Shown here: one piece after another, positions 45,474 through 57,615 of the stretch | Layout: each line of letters starts with the position of its first letter | Position numbering within the stretch: the stretch's first letter is position 1 | Source: Anisus vortex | Taxonomy: Eukaryota; Mollusca; Gastropoda; Planorbidae | Assembly (NCBI GenBank): GCA_949126835.1 | Contig: OX421508.1 | Coordinates: 19,231,598-19,295,597, forward strand | Length of the DNA stretch: 64,000 nucleotides | Direction: 5' to 3' | Program-made: the position numbers and the translations under genes | The notes under the pieces: model-generated | Databases searched by the model: none | What the model was told of the DNA's origin: nothing | Seen by the model: only the letters and a program-made list of their open reading frames with translations

Positions 45474-46024
45474 GATCTCAGTTTAACTGAGTTCCCTTTA
45501 ACTTGAGATTCCCTTTACTAATATGAACATTGGAGGCCATCTATCATAGTTAAGCGGATTTGATATGTAGTAATCATACGCACTGGGTAGTTAATGTAAT
45601 GTTCAAAAATGTACATATAAATTCTTTAGTCACATAAAATTATATAACTTTTAACTACCTTTTACAGTTTGATAATTTGAAAGTTACATATTGTAAGTCA
45701 TTATTTATTTAATAAAGAAAAATTAGAAACATATGAAAACATTTTAACGCAAAGAAAACGGATTAATTATCCCCCTTTAAATTAAATTTCCCAAATTAAT
45801 TTTGGTTTTTAGTGATGATAAACAAGTCATGTTTTTGTAATTTGTAATATAACAGAAATATTAATTTTTAGTAATTTTGTATACAATTCCAGCATTTCAG
45901 GGTATAATTATTAATTTACGTTAAACAGTGGTAAATAAACATTTCCTGCGTAAATTGTTTGTCCATTTGAAAAGTTTAGTTTTTAAACATTAATAATTAC
46001 AACCATTGCATAATACAATGCTAG

Positions 46025-46303
46025 TAAAGTAAAGTATCCCGTCGGACCCAATTGATCCATAAGGTAGGTAAAGCAGCTTCACCAGTTTTGTGTGGCCAAG
46101 GCATACCAGGGGATTGTGTTGCCAGCACAAAGTCCAGCTAAACTACCCAATTAACTGAAGGCACCCACCAGAGCTGGGTAGACTCAGTACCACCTCCAGA
46201 TCCGAGAACAAATCCTAGCCTTCACCAGAATTTCAACCCAGGGCCTTCGTGACTGAATCGTTACGCCAACCCAACGCACTGCCGATCGGTCACCGTGCTT
46301 CAT
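46025..46303 (-). mobile_element. tRNA-derived SINE, family 1, inserted in hAT relic B
   Basis: Family body in reverse (CCCGTCGGACCCAATTGATC; GAGCTGGGTAGACTCAG). An AATGCTAG duplication flanks it at 46017-46024 and 46304-46311. The B box is degraded. Confidence 0.8.
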
Positions 46304-46712
46304 AATGCTAGTTTAAAAGCCGCTTACATTTGATGAAAGAATAATTAGAATAAATTTGTTTTAAAATAAATTATTTTTATGCCTAATTAAAGAAGTCGAG
46401 CATACAAATTATTTTGAATGTAATTAGTCTGTACCAATTAATGAGGGCCTTGTCCTTGAAGTGACCACTTTGTATGTTTGAAACTGCTTTCGTGTGCGAT
46501 AAAATCTGTTCACATGTGTAAGTTGAACAAAAAGCTGAAAGTAATGTGAATGCCTAGCAGCTGAGAATAGCAGATCACTTTCCTAAGCACCTTTCTTGCA
46601 GACTTTCCCCCAAATCGGGATATTTTGATACCCCTTTTTTAATGATTAAAATATAATTTGCTGCATTTAAAATTGCAAATACCCCTCCAATAAAACAAGA
46701 TCCAGAAGTAAG

Positions 46713-46822
46713 TGAGGTTGAATTTAGATCAAGCCAGTCAGGCTTAATGAGGTTGAATTTAGATCAAGCCAGTCAGGCTTAATGAGGTTGAATTTAGATC
46801 AAGCCAGTCAGGCTTAATGAGG
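46713..46822. repeat. 35-bp triplication inside hAT relic B
   Basis: Three copies of GAGGTTGAATTTAGATCAAG plus CCAGTCAGGCTTAAT. The same stretch is single in relic A (CTTACTGGCTTGATCTTAC). Confidence 0.9.
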
Positions 46823-47345
46823 TTTAATGAGGTATGAAAAAACACGAGTCCAAGAATTTAAAGTCTAGCCTTTAGTTGTTCAATGTTTTCAAATTGATTT
46901 CACGGCACTATATATCCAGTTTTAATACAAATCCAATCCAGTGTCTAACCCTTTCGTTGTAAACGCAAGTTCAACTTACTGAAATGTGTCGCTTTGTCAT
47001 TCAGAAACATCGGCTTCAACTGTCAGTTATCTTTATTCAATATAGGAAAATGTTGTTTTTTTAAATCAAGAAACACCTTAATTGTTTCCAGACAATAAAC
47101 GAATCTATCCAAGACTTAACGTCGTCCTAGTCAAAGAACACTGTGTACTACATCAGATCTCTATATTCAGTATCACTTTCTTGTAGAAGAGACGGGAATT
47201 GCATGTAAATCAAGAAACGGTGAGATACTATGGATCTACAGACTTTCTTCACAAAAGATTCAATCACAGTTGATGAAATATTTCGAAATTCCAATGATGA
47301 AATATTTGCACACAAACTTTCCTGAACTTTAACAGTTAACATACA

Positions 47346-47954
47346 TTGTAATTTTCTTGAAGTTTATCACTCAGCAACCATTAATAATTATGGCTGACGT
47401 ACCGGTACGTTGATGACTTGCATTAAAAATTAAAAATATCTTTCTTGGGGAAGGCAATGAATAACGCCAAAAACTCACAATAAGCCACTTGTAGTAACAA
47501 TACTAAAAAGCTTGAATTCTCAAAACTCCACTAAAAAAAGTTTACACTGTATTAAATCCTTAAAATCGACCAGTTCTCGAATTGGGCACTTTGGGTGCGA
47601 TTTCGAGTTTCGGCCGATATACATTACTTACAATGTAGTTGATAGCACAATGACAGATAACGAAGCAGTGGCACTTCTCTACAACCCAACAATCTGTTTG
47701 CTCACTGTCATTAACAATAACAACCCTAATTATTGTGAATTAATTTCAAAACATTTGTATGGACAATTTAACGGTTTCTGATGTTGTTGTTTTTACATTT
47801 ATTTTGATTGTTAAATTTTTTTATTATAATAAAGCCATCTTTTGCTTTGTAATTTGTTGAAATAAGATTCTCAACGGAAATCTTATTAGACCTAGTCTAT
47901 TTTAATTTGAATTTTTGTCTTTGTTTTATTTTTGTTTTGTTTTGTTAAAGTCTG
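47346..47954. other. Unassigned sequence with an 89-codon frame
   Basis: A plus frame 47512..47781 (starts MNSQNSTKKSLHCIKSLKST) has no recognisable motif. It may belong to the hAT relic or be chance. Confidence 0.25.
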
Positions 47955-48866
47955 AAGTAATTAAAAATTCTAACAAAATATTAGGCTTCAGAAAAAGGAA
48001 ATTTTACAAATGTAATAGGAATATACCACTAAACTGATATCTCACATTAGTTAGACTTATACTAGAATATGTAATAGGAATATACCACTAAACTGATATC
48101 TCACATTAGTTAGACTTATACTAGAATATGTAATAGGAATATACCACTAAACTGATATCTCACATTAGTTAGACTTATACTAGAATATGTAATAGGAATA
48201 TAAGATAAGATAAGATAAGATTGCTTTATTGATCCAAATGAATGGAAAATTGACTTGATTACATATATAACTGGATATACCACTAAACTGATATCTCACA
48301 TTAGTTAGACTTATACTAGAATATGTAATAGGAATATACCACTAAACTGATATCTCACATTAGTTAGACCTATACTAGAATATGCATCAACTAAAGAAAA
48401 CATTGAAACATATTTTACAAATTCAGAAAGGAGCTGCAAGGTTCATTACTGGCGAATATTCACAACTGACGAGAGTTGCACCAAAAGTTAAATCACGAAA
48501 CCTAGAAACACTAGAGAACAGAAGGACAAAGAGTAAGGTAGTATTAATACATAAGGCAGTAAACTCTAATTTATAAAAAGCCTACAACACAATAACAACC
48601 TGTTGCAATGCTCAGATAAACATAATTAAGGACAAAACACTTTCCTTATCTCTTAAGCGAGAAAATAATGCATATTATAAGTACTTTTTCTTACCCAGTG
48701 GTATCTAGACATGGAATAGGTTGCCTGAACAAGCCAGGAAAACTACTAAATTAACATCATTTAAAACACTAATAAAAATGCAAGACTAGACTCGGACCAC
48801 GGATGAGCGTAGGACGCAATCTTCTGTATAGAAAGAGCGTCTGTAATGTATAAGATAAGATAATAA
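47955..48866 (+). mobile_element. jockey/CR1-like LINE 3' fragment with internal 59-bp duplications
   Basis: Reverse-transcriptase C-terminal pieces are readable: SNKILGFRKRKFYKCNRNIP, LTLVRLILEYA, then IQKGAARFITGEYSQLTRVA and NLETLENRRTKSKVVLIHKA, and LPEQARKTTKLTSFKTLIKM. The RNA-binding-like RRAARFI..Y and W.RLP motifs are typical of jockey/CR1 elements. It ends with GAAAGAGCGTCTGTAATGTA and a TAAGATAAGATAA tail. Stops interrupt the frame. Confidence 0.85.
47998..48378. repeat. 59-bp tandem repeat within the LINE fragment
   Basis: GTAATAGGAATATACCACTA...TAGACTTATACTAGAATAT occurs about three times, then again twice after an ~80-bp interruption (48196..48275) that starts with ATAAG repeats and GATTGCTTTATTGATCCAAA. 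Confidence 0.9.
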
Positions 48867-48869
48867 GCA

Positions 48870-50360
48870 TAAACTATACGATTTTTTTTTCAAGCCAAAA
48901 ACAAATAAAGTACACTAGAAGTACGAATTATAGAATGTGACTACTTCGGTCTTCCTTACTGGCATTTTTTAAACATAAATGTATGTTATTCAATTAACAG
49001 GCTACATTAGCCAATTGATGTTTCCTTGTGTTTAAAAAACATGTTTGTTTGTTTCTGTGCATTCTAAGTTGTTAATAAATAAACCGGTAGGTAAAGGGTT
49101 GAACGGAACAGCGAAATTCAAAATAAACATAAATCTATATGAACAAAATAACAACTCTCTCCCTTATTCCATCTTTTTCTCTCGAATAAATTATTATTAT
49201 GCCCCAATGTTTTATCGGGTATAACAACTAGTAAGTACTTCATAAAGACTTCTTATTATTATTCATCTTCTTATATATTAAAGATAATCCTTCTATATAT
49301 AAGATTATTGCGTAGTACGCTCATCCGTGATCTGAGTCTAGTCTTGCAGACAAGGAATAAAACCAATACAAACAACTTGTAAAGTTTATAAATCGAGTCT
49401 ATCTGTATCTGACCACGTAGTCTATCTGTATCTGACCACGTAGAATTAGAAGGTAGATTATAATAAACAGCTTATTAGTAGTTCCCTGGAAGCCGTAGAT
49501 ATTTTTATTACATCGCTATTTCACAATAAACGATTTATTTTTTACGGAGACACGTCAGCACTGTTGAAGCTTATCGATCGTGTTCAAAGACAGTCTCAGA
49601 CGTGTGTTGTGTTTTATGTTTCATGCAGATGATCAAACAGGGTGACACACACAGTGACACACACACTCACACACATAAACATACACATTCACACACACAC
49701 ACACACTGGAAAGCCTTGATATCTGACAAATGTGGATGTCTTTACTGTCCTGACACACAGGTGCGGAGTTATTGGCAGGTGATTAGATATGTGATGCCAG
49801 TTCAGTCAGGACACACGCGCGCGAGAGATTATTGGCAGGTGGTGACTAGGTGCCATTAGGAACTAACCTGGAACACGCCGTTTATTGAATAGTCCAGGTC
49901 AGTTGGGTCATGTCTCTGGAAAGGAGAGGAAGGGAGCGGGCTGAAATGTATGTACGGACCGATTGAAAGAAATTATACTATTAGAGAGAGAGAGAGAGAC
50001 AAAGAAAGAGAAGTAGAAGGGATGATAGAAAAGAGAGACCAGAAAGAGAAGCAAGAGATAGCTAAAGAGAGAGAGAGAGATAAAAGAGAGATAGAGAGAT
50101 GGGGGTAAAGAGAAAGAAGAGAGAGAGAAGAGAAGAATGAGACAAATCAAAAAGAGGTGTGGGAAAAGGGAGAGATATAGATCTATAGAGAGAAAGAGAA
50201 AAAAATAAAAAGAGAGAGAGAGAGAGAAAGCTATGGCGTCAGGTTCTGCTAACACTATGATGAGACTTAATAGGCAAGGATAAAATGTTAAAACATAAAA
50301 AATGATATGTGTCTAGACATTGTATATACGAATACACATATGCAATACAAAGAGATTTAG
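48870..50360. other. Noncoding region with a LINE tail and purine-rich tract
   Basis: A minus-strand LINE 3' tail at about 49280-49352 (GTAGTACGCTCATCCGTGAT, CTAGTCTTGCA). (CA)n at 49642-49706. A complex block lies at 49720-49920. GA-rich sequence at 49980-50230 explains the minus Ser/Leu/Phe-rich frame. No gene. Confidence 0.4.
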
Positions 50361-50363
50361 GAC

Positions 50364-50365
50364 TT

Positions 50366-50437
<72 letters not shown>
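50364..50437. repeat. (AT)n microsatellite
   Basis: An almost pure AT run. Confidence 0.95.
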
Positions 50438-50439
<2 letters not shown>

Positions 50440-52009
50440 GTAGGCCTATACATATATATAAATATATGCACACATAAGCCCAAGTTTAAGCACACATGTA
50501 CACACACGCTTATATTCACGTGTACATACACACACACAAACACACACACACAAATACACACATAAATACATGCAAACATACTAACAAGCACAGTTGAAAC
50601 ATGGACAAAATGTATTCGTTATAGATCTATCAGCAAAATCTGCAGCCTTAAGTTCACTATGTATGTTTTAATAAATGTTTCTTCTATTTAAAAAAACAAC
50701 TAACATAATTAGTCCATATCTAATAATTTCATATTCAATAATGTTACATTTCAATAGTCCATAAAATGTAATAATAATTTGTTATTTTTCTCTTACAAAT
50801 ACAAAACCTAATTTTGCTATCAATAAAATTGAGATAAAAAAAAAATAAACCAGGTTATATTTACTAAACAAAGCTGACAGGCTAGCCTTCTTAAGCTAAC
50901 ACTAATGAAGACAGCCCTACAGATTATAAACATTGTTTTATATTATAATACATGAAAGCAAAAACACTGATGGTAATAGATATATATATATAGTTGACAT
51001 GCAAAATAACGAGTTATGTTTAGGTCTATACTAAAACCAGTACATAGTTACGTTTGTTAGCATTCGAGAGAGAAAAATGTTTTGAAAAACACAACAACGG
51101 AATTTCTATCTAGTGAATAATCTAGCAATGTAAGACTTAGGGTGTGTGTGTGTACTTACACAGTGATGTTGGATTATACAGCAAAATAACACATACACGT
51201 TAAGTTGTTAAATCCATGGTGAAATTATAGAAATAGCAACAGCACAGATGTGATAGCACATGAGACGCGTGAAACACTAACTAGCACGCCCCAACAGCAC
51301 ATTTACACATACACACACACATTCACATATCGCTCGGAGAAAGAGAGAGAGAGTACTGCAACAGTGAACACGATGGGAGTACCCCACCCCCCAATCCCGT
51401 TTGCATAAAAAGCTTTCCATGTCCAGAGTCGATTCACAAGGGGGTGGGGTGGAAGAAGTGGGGCGGAGAACCTGTGACAATAGAGCCAGAGATGCCAGCG
51501 TCGTGGCGGTCTTTTCAGGGAACTTGTTGTCCTTGAGGCCAGGCGGTTTTTATTGGTGAGCACATCCTTTCACACTCTTTTCACACGCACACACTCACAT
51601 GAAATACACACTTAACTCGTAAGGGGGGGGGAGAAGCACGCACAGGCACGCACGTCAAGGGCGAGAGCGCGCGCGTGCGATGGCAAAGGACACGTGTGTA
51701 GGTCAAGCATAAAACATCGGTCTTACAAACGGGGGTGGGGGGGGGGGGAGACATTTTGGAGGTGGGGCGTTTTTATCGATTACTGCTTTTTTTTTAATGT
51801 AGGCCTGTAGGTTTAAAATGATTAGGGGAAGGGATTTAACATAGTTCATTAAATTAGATTAGAGCAGCGTTGGCCTATTGACCGATCGGTGACCCGGCAC
51901 CGGGTCAGGAAAGCAATATTACCGGGTCGCAGAAAAGAAGGAAAATACGTGTAGCCTAAACTGTTGGTCAGATGTACGTGATATGATAACAATTGACCTA
52001 GACCAGTAG
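50440..52009. other. Noncoding region with CpG-richer block at 51.2-51.7 kb
   Basis: CACACA-rich at 50495-50580. From 51250 to 51710 the sequence is GC-richer, with GCGCGCGCGTGCG and TTTATGCAAAC-like (octamer-like) motifs, a possible distal promoter or enhancer. GACCCGGCACCGGGTC near 51889 is a perfect palindrome with a 2-bp centre. Confidence 0.35.
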
Positions 52010-52298
52010 ACCAATATACCACTTGACCTAGCTAGACCAATATACCACTTGACCTAGACCAGTAGACCAATAGACCAATTGACCTAGACCAGTAGACCAA
52101 TAGACCAATTGACCTAGACTAGTAGACCAATTGACCTAGACTAGTAGACCAATAGACCAATTGACCTAGACCAGTAGACCAATTGACCTAGACTAGTAGA
52201 CCAATAGACCAATTGACCTAGACCAGTAGACCAAATGACCAATTGACCTAGACCAGTAGACCAAATGACCAATTGACCAATTGACCTAGACCAGTAAA
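52010..52298. repeat. Irregular GACCTAGACCAGTAGACCAA repeat
   Basis: TTGACCTAGACCAGTAGACC and AATAGACCAA modules alternate about ten times, with period switching between about 20 and 30 bp. Confidence 0.85.
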
Positions 52299-52448
52299 GT
52301 TTGACCCATTAGGACGTTTTGTGTTGATTGAACCAATACTTAGCTGCAACACTCGAGTGCGGGCATTACTATATTATGGTTATAATACATGCAATTTGTA
52401 TAGAAAATAAAATCTATTTGATAGTATTTACAGGCTAGTATATAAGTA

Positions 52449-52650
52449 TATAGCATATAAGTACTCTTTCTTCCCGAGTGGCATTCGGGCATGGAATGGG
52501 TTGCCTGAACAAACCAGGAAAACTAGTCACTTAACATCTTTTAAAACATTAAAACAAAGATGCAAGACTAGACTCGGACCACGGATGAGGACGCAATAAT
52601 CTTTTTTTTTTATAGAAGGAGCGTCTGTAATATATAAGATAGTTTAAGCG
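52449..52650 (+). mobile_element. jockey/CR1-like LINE 3' fragment
   Basis: GTACTCTTTCTTCCCGAGTG and ATGGAATGGGTTGCCTGAAC to GGAGCGTCTGTAATATATAA, closely matching the copies at 48.7 and 63.0 kb. Confidence 0.85.
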
Positions 52651-53565
52651 TTAAAAATGTTGAAGGGTTACAAGGTTAAAACATAAAAATACCCAGGGCA
52701 TCGGTTGTTGAAATAAAGTATGACAGCTTGTGTTTGTATTTATGTAAATAAGTACCTATGTCTATAATGATTAAAATATATAAGTGTTGCTGATTGTATA
52801 TATTATATACGTTTATGTATAAGCGCATGTAGATATCCAGGTATTTATGCAGGTAGGTGAATACCCCTGTATAATATACATGAGTTATGCCTGCATGCAC
52901 GATCGTACATATGTATTATAACTGCATTTACTAACCAGATTATAAATGTTTCTTCGTCATGTATTAATTGGCACGTTACTCATAGACATATAGTCTATAA
53001 GGGACACACAAAAGTTGAAGGGTCACGAAGTAGAAGGTATAAAAAGAACCAGACCACCATAAGTTGGGGAAACTATACACCGAGTTTTACCAATTGTAAA
53101 TGCTTATGACTATAAACGCTCCTATTAATTAAATTAAATAAATGTCGTATTTTTACTGTCAGTAGAATATATAAACGTGGTTTCTAATTCTATTGGTTAT
53201 TGCATAGATGGTTATTGTGTTTGCTTGCAGATAAAGGTATAGCTACCCGCTAGCATTACCATATAGAATGAAATGAATATAATTTGCTTCCATATAGATC
53301 ATATGTAAGACATAAATGTTGATATTTGCTGCTTGTTCATGCTGTGTTGTTATTGATTTTTTTGCACTTTTTTTTTCTTGTTTAAATGTTTCTGGTTTAT
53401 TTATAGTGACAAAATTGACACATTACTGGGTAGACAGCCGGACGGACGGACGGACGGGCGGAAAGACAGAAAAAAAAAACCACAGGAATGTAATGATGGC
53501 CAATGAGATATATATATAAAAAAGCAGATAGATGGAAAGATGGATATATAGACAAGCAGATACAT
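52651..53565. other. AT-rich noncoding sequence
   Basis: No gene or structured repeat was recognised. Confidence 0.4.
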
Positions 53566-53566
53566 G

Positions 53567-53597
<31 letters not shown>

Positions 53598-54092
53598 TGA
53601 TAGATAGATAGATAGATAGATAAATGGTTAGATAGATAGATAAGCACATACATGGATAGATATATAAGAAGATAGATGGAGGATAGATATATATATTGAT
53701 AAGATGATATATGGATAGATAGATATACAAATGATAGATTGATTGACAGATTGACAGATAGACAGATTGATAGATTGATAGATTGATAGATTGATAGATT
53801 GATAGATTGATAGATTGATAGATTGATAGATTGATAGATTGATAGATTGATAGATTGATAGATTGATAGATTGATAGATTGATAGATTGATAGATTGATA
53901 GATTGATAGATAGATAGATTGATAGATAGATATATAGATAGATAGATAGATAGATAGATTGATAGATAGATAGATAGATAGACGGATTGATAGATTAATA
54001 GATAGATTGATGGATAGATTGGTGGATTGATAGATAGATAGATTGATGGATAGATAGATGGATAGATAGATGGATAGATAGATAGATATAGA
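53566..54092. repeat. GATA/GATT tetranucleotide array
   Basis: GATAGATA alternating with a long (GATAGATT)n core at about 53760-53915. Minus-strand Ser/Ile/Tyr/Leu frames are artefacts. Confidence 0.95.
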
Positions 54093-55807
54093 GATAGACA
54101 GGTAGATAACAAATGATATATGGGAGATAGTAAGACCTACTCCAGTACATATTTTTGCTTGTAGCTTTCACACATTCCAAACATTCCTATTGAACGGTTG
54201 GCACGTGTTGGCACGTGTTGGCACGTGTTATATAAGTTGTTTGGTTCGTGTGTTAGGATTCGTCCACACAGAGAGTAAGGACGGTCTAATTCAAACAAGT
54301 AGTGGAAACTTGCAGATGTCAGTTAATTCAATTATATTTGTGCTTTGTGCGTTTCAACGGATCATTTGTTTCTACCTTTAAACACTGTCAACTGGTACAA
54401 TAGAAATAATGCACTGCACAGACTTTAACCAGCTTCATATATTTATAATGTCTTAGTCACTGCAAATATGTTAGATAGTGTTAGGTTGTTCTTGTTTGCC
54501 AGGTGGTTCAAGTAACCTATTCAATGCATGGGCGCCACTTTTAATGAAACAAAACTTGTATGAAATTGTTCTTCTTTATGGAATATGAAAAGTGTTTTTA
54601 TCACTATGACTATCTTAGTATTAATACAAGGTTGTTGTTGTGTTGTATTTCAAAGTTAATATGCCATGTTTTATCTTTAATTCTACTTTGTTTGTTACCC
54701 GTTTTTCCTTTAGTGTTTCCCTGTTTAGTGATGTAACTATTGCTGTTATGTATGAGTATTTATTTGTAATGAATCACACAAAGTTTTCTAATTGCTTCTA
54801 TGTAAACACGTTTTCTATGCTTACTGGTTTCCGGATATAATAAAGTAGGTAAAAAAAAAAAAGTTTAAAATGAATATTTTTCTACGTTCTTTGTGAACAA
54901 TCCTTTAACAAACATCGTTTGTTTTAATAGCTTACGAGGAGAAAGGGGGCTGAGGGAGTTTGTGGGCAGTCTTATTTATTGGGCAGCGTCCTGTGAGTCT
55001 CATTAAAGCTGTCACGGACACACACACACACACATACAGTAGCACAAACAGACACGCACAACAACACGCTAATTCCGCACCGTGTAGGCCTATATTCTCA
55101 TTCTTGAAGTGTGTGTTTTTTAGTTCCGCCGGCACGCGCGACGCACGTGTGGGTTCAGGGAGCGACTAGCCGTCTGAGTTGTTGTGTTTTAATTTATCTC
55201 TCGACCGTGGTCGCCCTGACTTCCTATTCGCCCCCCCCCCCTCCTCATCCTCCTCTCCTGTGCTCCCGCCTCCCCACCAATACTCATCAAGATAAAATGT
55301 TTTATCGGCATCCTGTGTCCAGCTTTCAATAATTTACAACGGAGGCACTGCTATCGTCTTACGCCGTCATGTGTGTGTGAGTGTGTGTGTGTGTGCGTGT
55401 GTGTATGTGTGTGTGTGTGTCTATTTGTTTCGCTAAAAACATAATACACTTTATTTAGGTTGACTTTTTATTTGTATGTGCTTCACTAATAAGCTAATAT
55501 TTTAGTTTACGTTGTATTTTTTCTTTGTTTCTTTGTTTGGCGAACAAATTCACTTTTTAGATTTATTGAACTTGCTAAACACTGATGATAACTAACTAGA
55601 TCAATAGATTAGTCATTGCCCACAAAAATATGGAAATTAAGGTTTGACTTCCGGTAAAGGCAAAACAATAAAAAAAGGGAAAGCTTTTATTTATTTCTTT
55701 TTATTTTAGATTATAAAGTAATAAAAATTGAAACACACTGATGTAACAACCTCAACCGGAAGTAATTTTATATGTTAATCAAGTCAATGAATGCTTTCAT
55801 ATGTGAT
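54093..55807. other. Unique region with CpG-bearing block near 54.93-55.33 kb
   Basis: A three-fold TTGGCACGTG repeat at 54198-54228. From 54930 to 55330 the sequence is complex (TTATTTATTGGGCAGCGTCC; CATTAAAGCTGTCACGG; CCGGCACGCGCGACGCACG), with (CA)n between, and could be a promoter or enhancer. (GT)n at 55374-55420. No exon confirmed. Confidence 0.35.
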
Positions 55808-56058
55808 CTAGTAAAGTATCCCGTCGGACAAAATTTATTATAGGGCTGGCGAGGCAGCGTTCATCAGTTTCTGTGGCCACGGAATACTAGGGGATGTGTG
55901 GCCAGCACAATGACCAGCCGCCTTTACCTTACCCCAACTAACGCCAGGTACCCATCAGAGCTGGTTAGGCTCATGGATCCTTTATCAAATCCTAGCCTTC
56001 ACCAGGAATCGAACCCAGGACCTTCGGTACGCCCTCCGTACGTGCTGCCATGCCCCTA
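55808..56058 (-). mobile_element. tRNA-derived SINE, family 1
   Basis: TAAAGTATCCCGTCGGAC at the tail, GTGGCCACGGAATAC and CAGGTACCCATCAGAGCTGG in the body, and a B box read in reverse as GGTTCGATTCC. The A-box part is eroded. Confidence 0.8.
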
Positions 56059-56075
56059 CACTATCCGTACTTCCA

Positions 56076-56078
56076 CAC

Positions 56079-56109
<31 letters not shown>

Positions 56110-56110
56110 T
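56076..56110. repeat. (TAA)n microsatellite
   Basis: A TAATAATAA run directly after the SINE. It is followed by TTGTATAGCGCTGCCAACAA..CTCAGAGCGCA, resembling a CR1/L2-type 3' end. Confidence 0.8.
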
Positions 56111-56533
56111 GTATAGCGCTGCCAACAAACATAATGTAAGCTCAGAGCGCATTTAACATACAACTAAGAACACGGACATTACTCTAGGCTAGGAGACAAA
56201 GCTAACTGACGATATAAAACAAATATAAAAAAATCAAATAAATGTAGCATTAACTGACCCAACCTATAAGTAAGACAGTAGGGTCTAAAGCATGTTAAAT
56301 GTTAACTAAGGTAAATCTTGAAATAATGAATTTTTAAGTTCTTTTTGAAAGTATCGATAGAGCTTGTTCACCTGAGTTGAAACGTGGGTTGCGATTAGAG
56401 TTGCCAGACGAGGATCATATGCGATCTGTGTATGTATAATGTATGTACAGTATCCTATATCATCGTTATCTAGTATGCTAGTATTTTTCTTCTTAATTTA
56501 ATTTCATAATTATTTCGTTAATGAATATTACTT
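56111..56533. other. AT-rich sequence with a possible L2-like tail
   Basis: TTGAAATAATGAATTTTTAA plus GTTCTTTTTGAAAGTAT (about 56318) recurs at about 60903-60940, so both belong to an unnamed dispersed repeat. Confidence 0.4.
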
Positions 56534-56541
56534 CACAAATA

Positions 56542-57051
56542 TAGAGGCCGACCGAAATTCTGTTTTCGCTTCGGTTTCGGCACCGAAAGTAGGCAATTGG
56601 CCTCTTTCGGTGTAGTTTCGGTTTCAGACGAAGCCAAAAAGTAGCTTTCGGTTTACTTTTCCTTTCGGCTGAAATTGATTTTGACTTTTTGGTCATCAGC
56701 CGAATATATATTTAAACTTTCAAATTTCAGTCTGCAACGCTAGTGCTGCATCTTTTACTCTGCTTATTGATAATTTCATTTAGTTAAACTGTTGCGAATT
56801 AATCTGTGTGAAGTAGAAGATTGAAGTTAATGATAAACGGATTATTTAATCACCACAAGGAATGTAAAAAAAATGGAGTGTGGGATTACTTAATAAATAT
56901 CTTCAATTTATTGTTTGGCAATTTCTGTTTCGGCCGAAGGGGTAGTGAAACTTTAGGTTTCGGATTCGGTTTCAACCGAAAGTCCATGTATAACTTTCGG
57001 TATGGTTTCGAATTCGGCCGAAATCAAAACTTTGCTTTCGGTCGACCTCTA
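56542..57051. mobile_element. 510-bp hAT-like MITE
   Basis: It starts TAGAGGCCGACCGAAA and ends TTTCGGTCGACCTCTA. The 8-mers CACAAATA (56534-56541) and CACAAATG (57052-57059) flank it. The interior is dominated by TTTCGG/CCGAAA motifs in both orientations, so long hairpins are possible. No transposase. Confidence 0.8.
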
Positions 57052-57059
57052 CACAAATG

Positions 57060-57615
57060 TCTATGAACAACAAATTGAACATCAATGTAATGGAGCAAAA
57101 TTTGTTTTTCGTTTCTTTAAGATGGTCTGCAGATTATTTCACTAAAGTCATGCTGATGATTTATGTACCGGTACAGTAATTTGTTTGTAAGGAGGAAAAA
57201 AGAGATCGTGAGAGAGGGGGAGAAAATGAGGGAAGGAAGTATTGATCTCTAATAAGGAATATAAATAATAAATATTTAAATAAAAGAGAATGGGAGTGAG
57301 AGAAAGTGGTAGTCTGAGAGATAGAGAGGCGTAGAGAGGAAGAATGAAGGAGTATGAAGGAGTATGATAGTTAAGATGGATAGATCGAACAGAGGAGGGT
57401 CAGTTTGTTAGGTGAATGGGTGGATAGGTGAACAGATAGATGGATGGATAGATCAATAGATAAATAGATGGATTATAGATGGATAGATGGATTAGATATA
57501 TAGATAGATTATAGATGGATAGATGGATTAGATAGATAGATAGATGGATATATGGATTAGATAGATAGATGGGTGGATGGAAGGATAGATAGATACATAG
57601 ATTATAGATGGATTA
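57060..57615. other. Purine-rich and GATA-rich noncoding sequence
   Basis: GAGAGA-rich at 57195-57365 and GATGGATA-type repeats at 57420-57610. Confidence 0.6.

Larger units (their letters stand above)
45482..47345 (-). mobile_element. hAT transposon relic B, inverted homologue of relic A
   Basis: On the minus strand the degraded frame reads CLETIKVFLDLKKQHFPILN, QLKPMFLNDKATHFSKLNL and further pieces, aligning with relic A. The 3' noncoding part (45580-45800) matches 21650-21835 of relic A in reverse. A SINE is inserted at 46025..46303 and a 35-bp coding segment is triplicated at 46713..46822. The transposase has stops and shifts. The short frame 47148..47342 may be its upstream part. Confidence 0.65.

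Noticed and set aside
53423..54112. 229-codon minus frame rich in Ser/Ile/Tyr/Leu
   Set aside because: GATA/GATT microsatellite translation.
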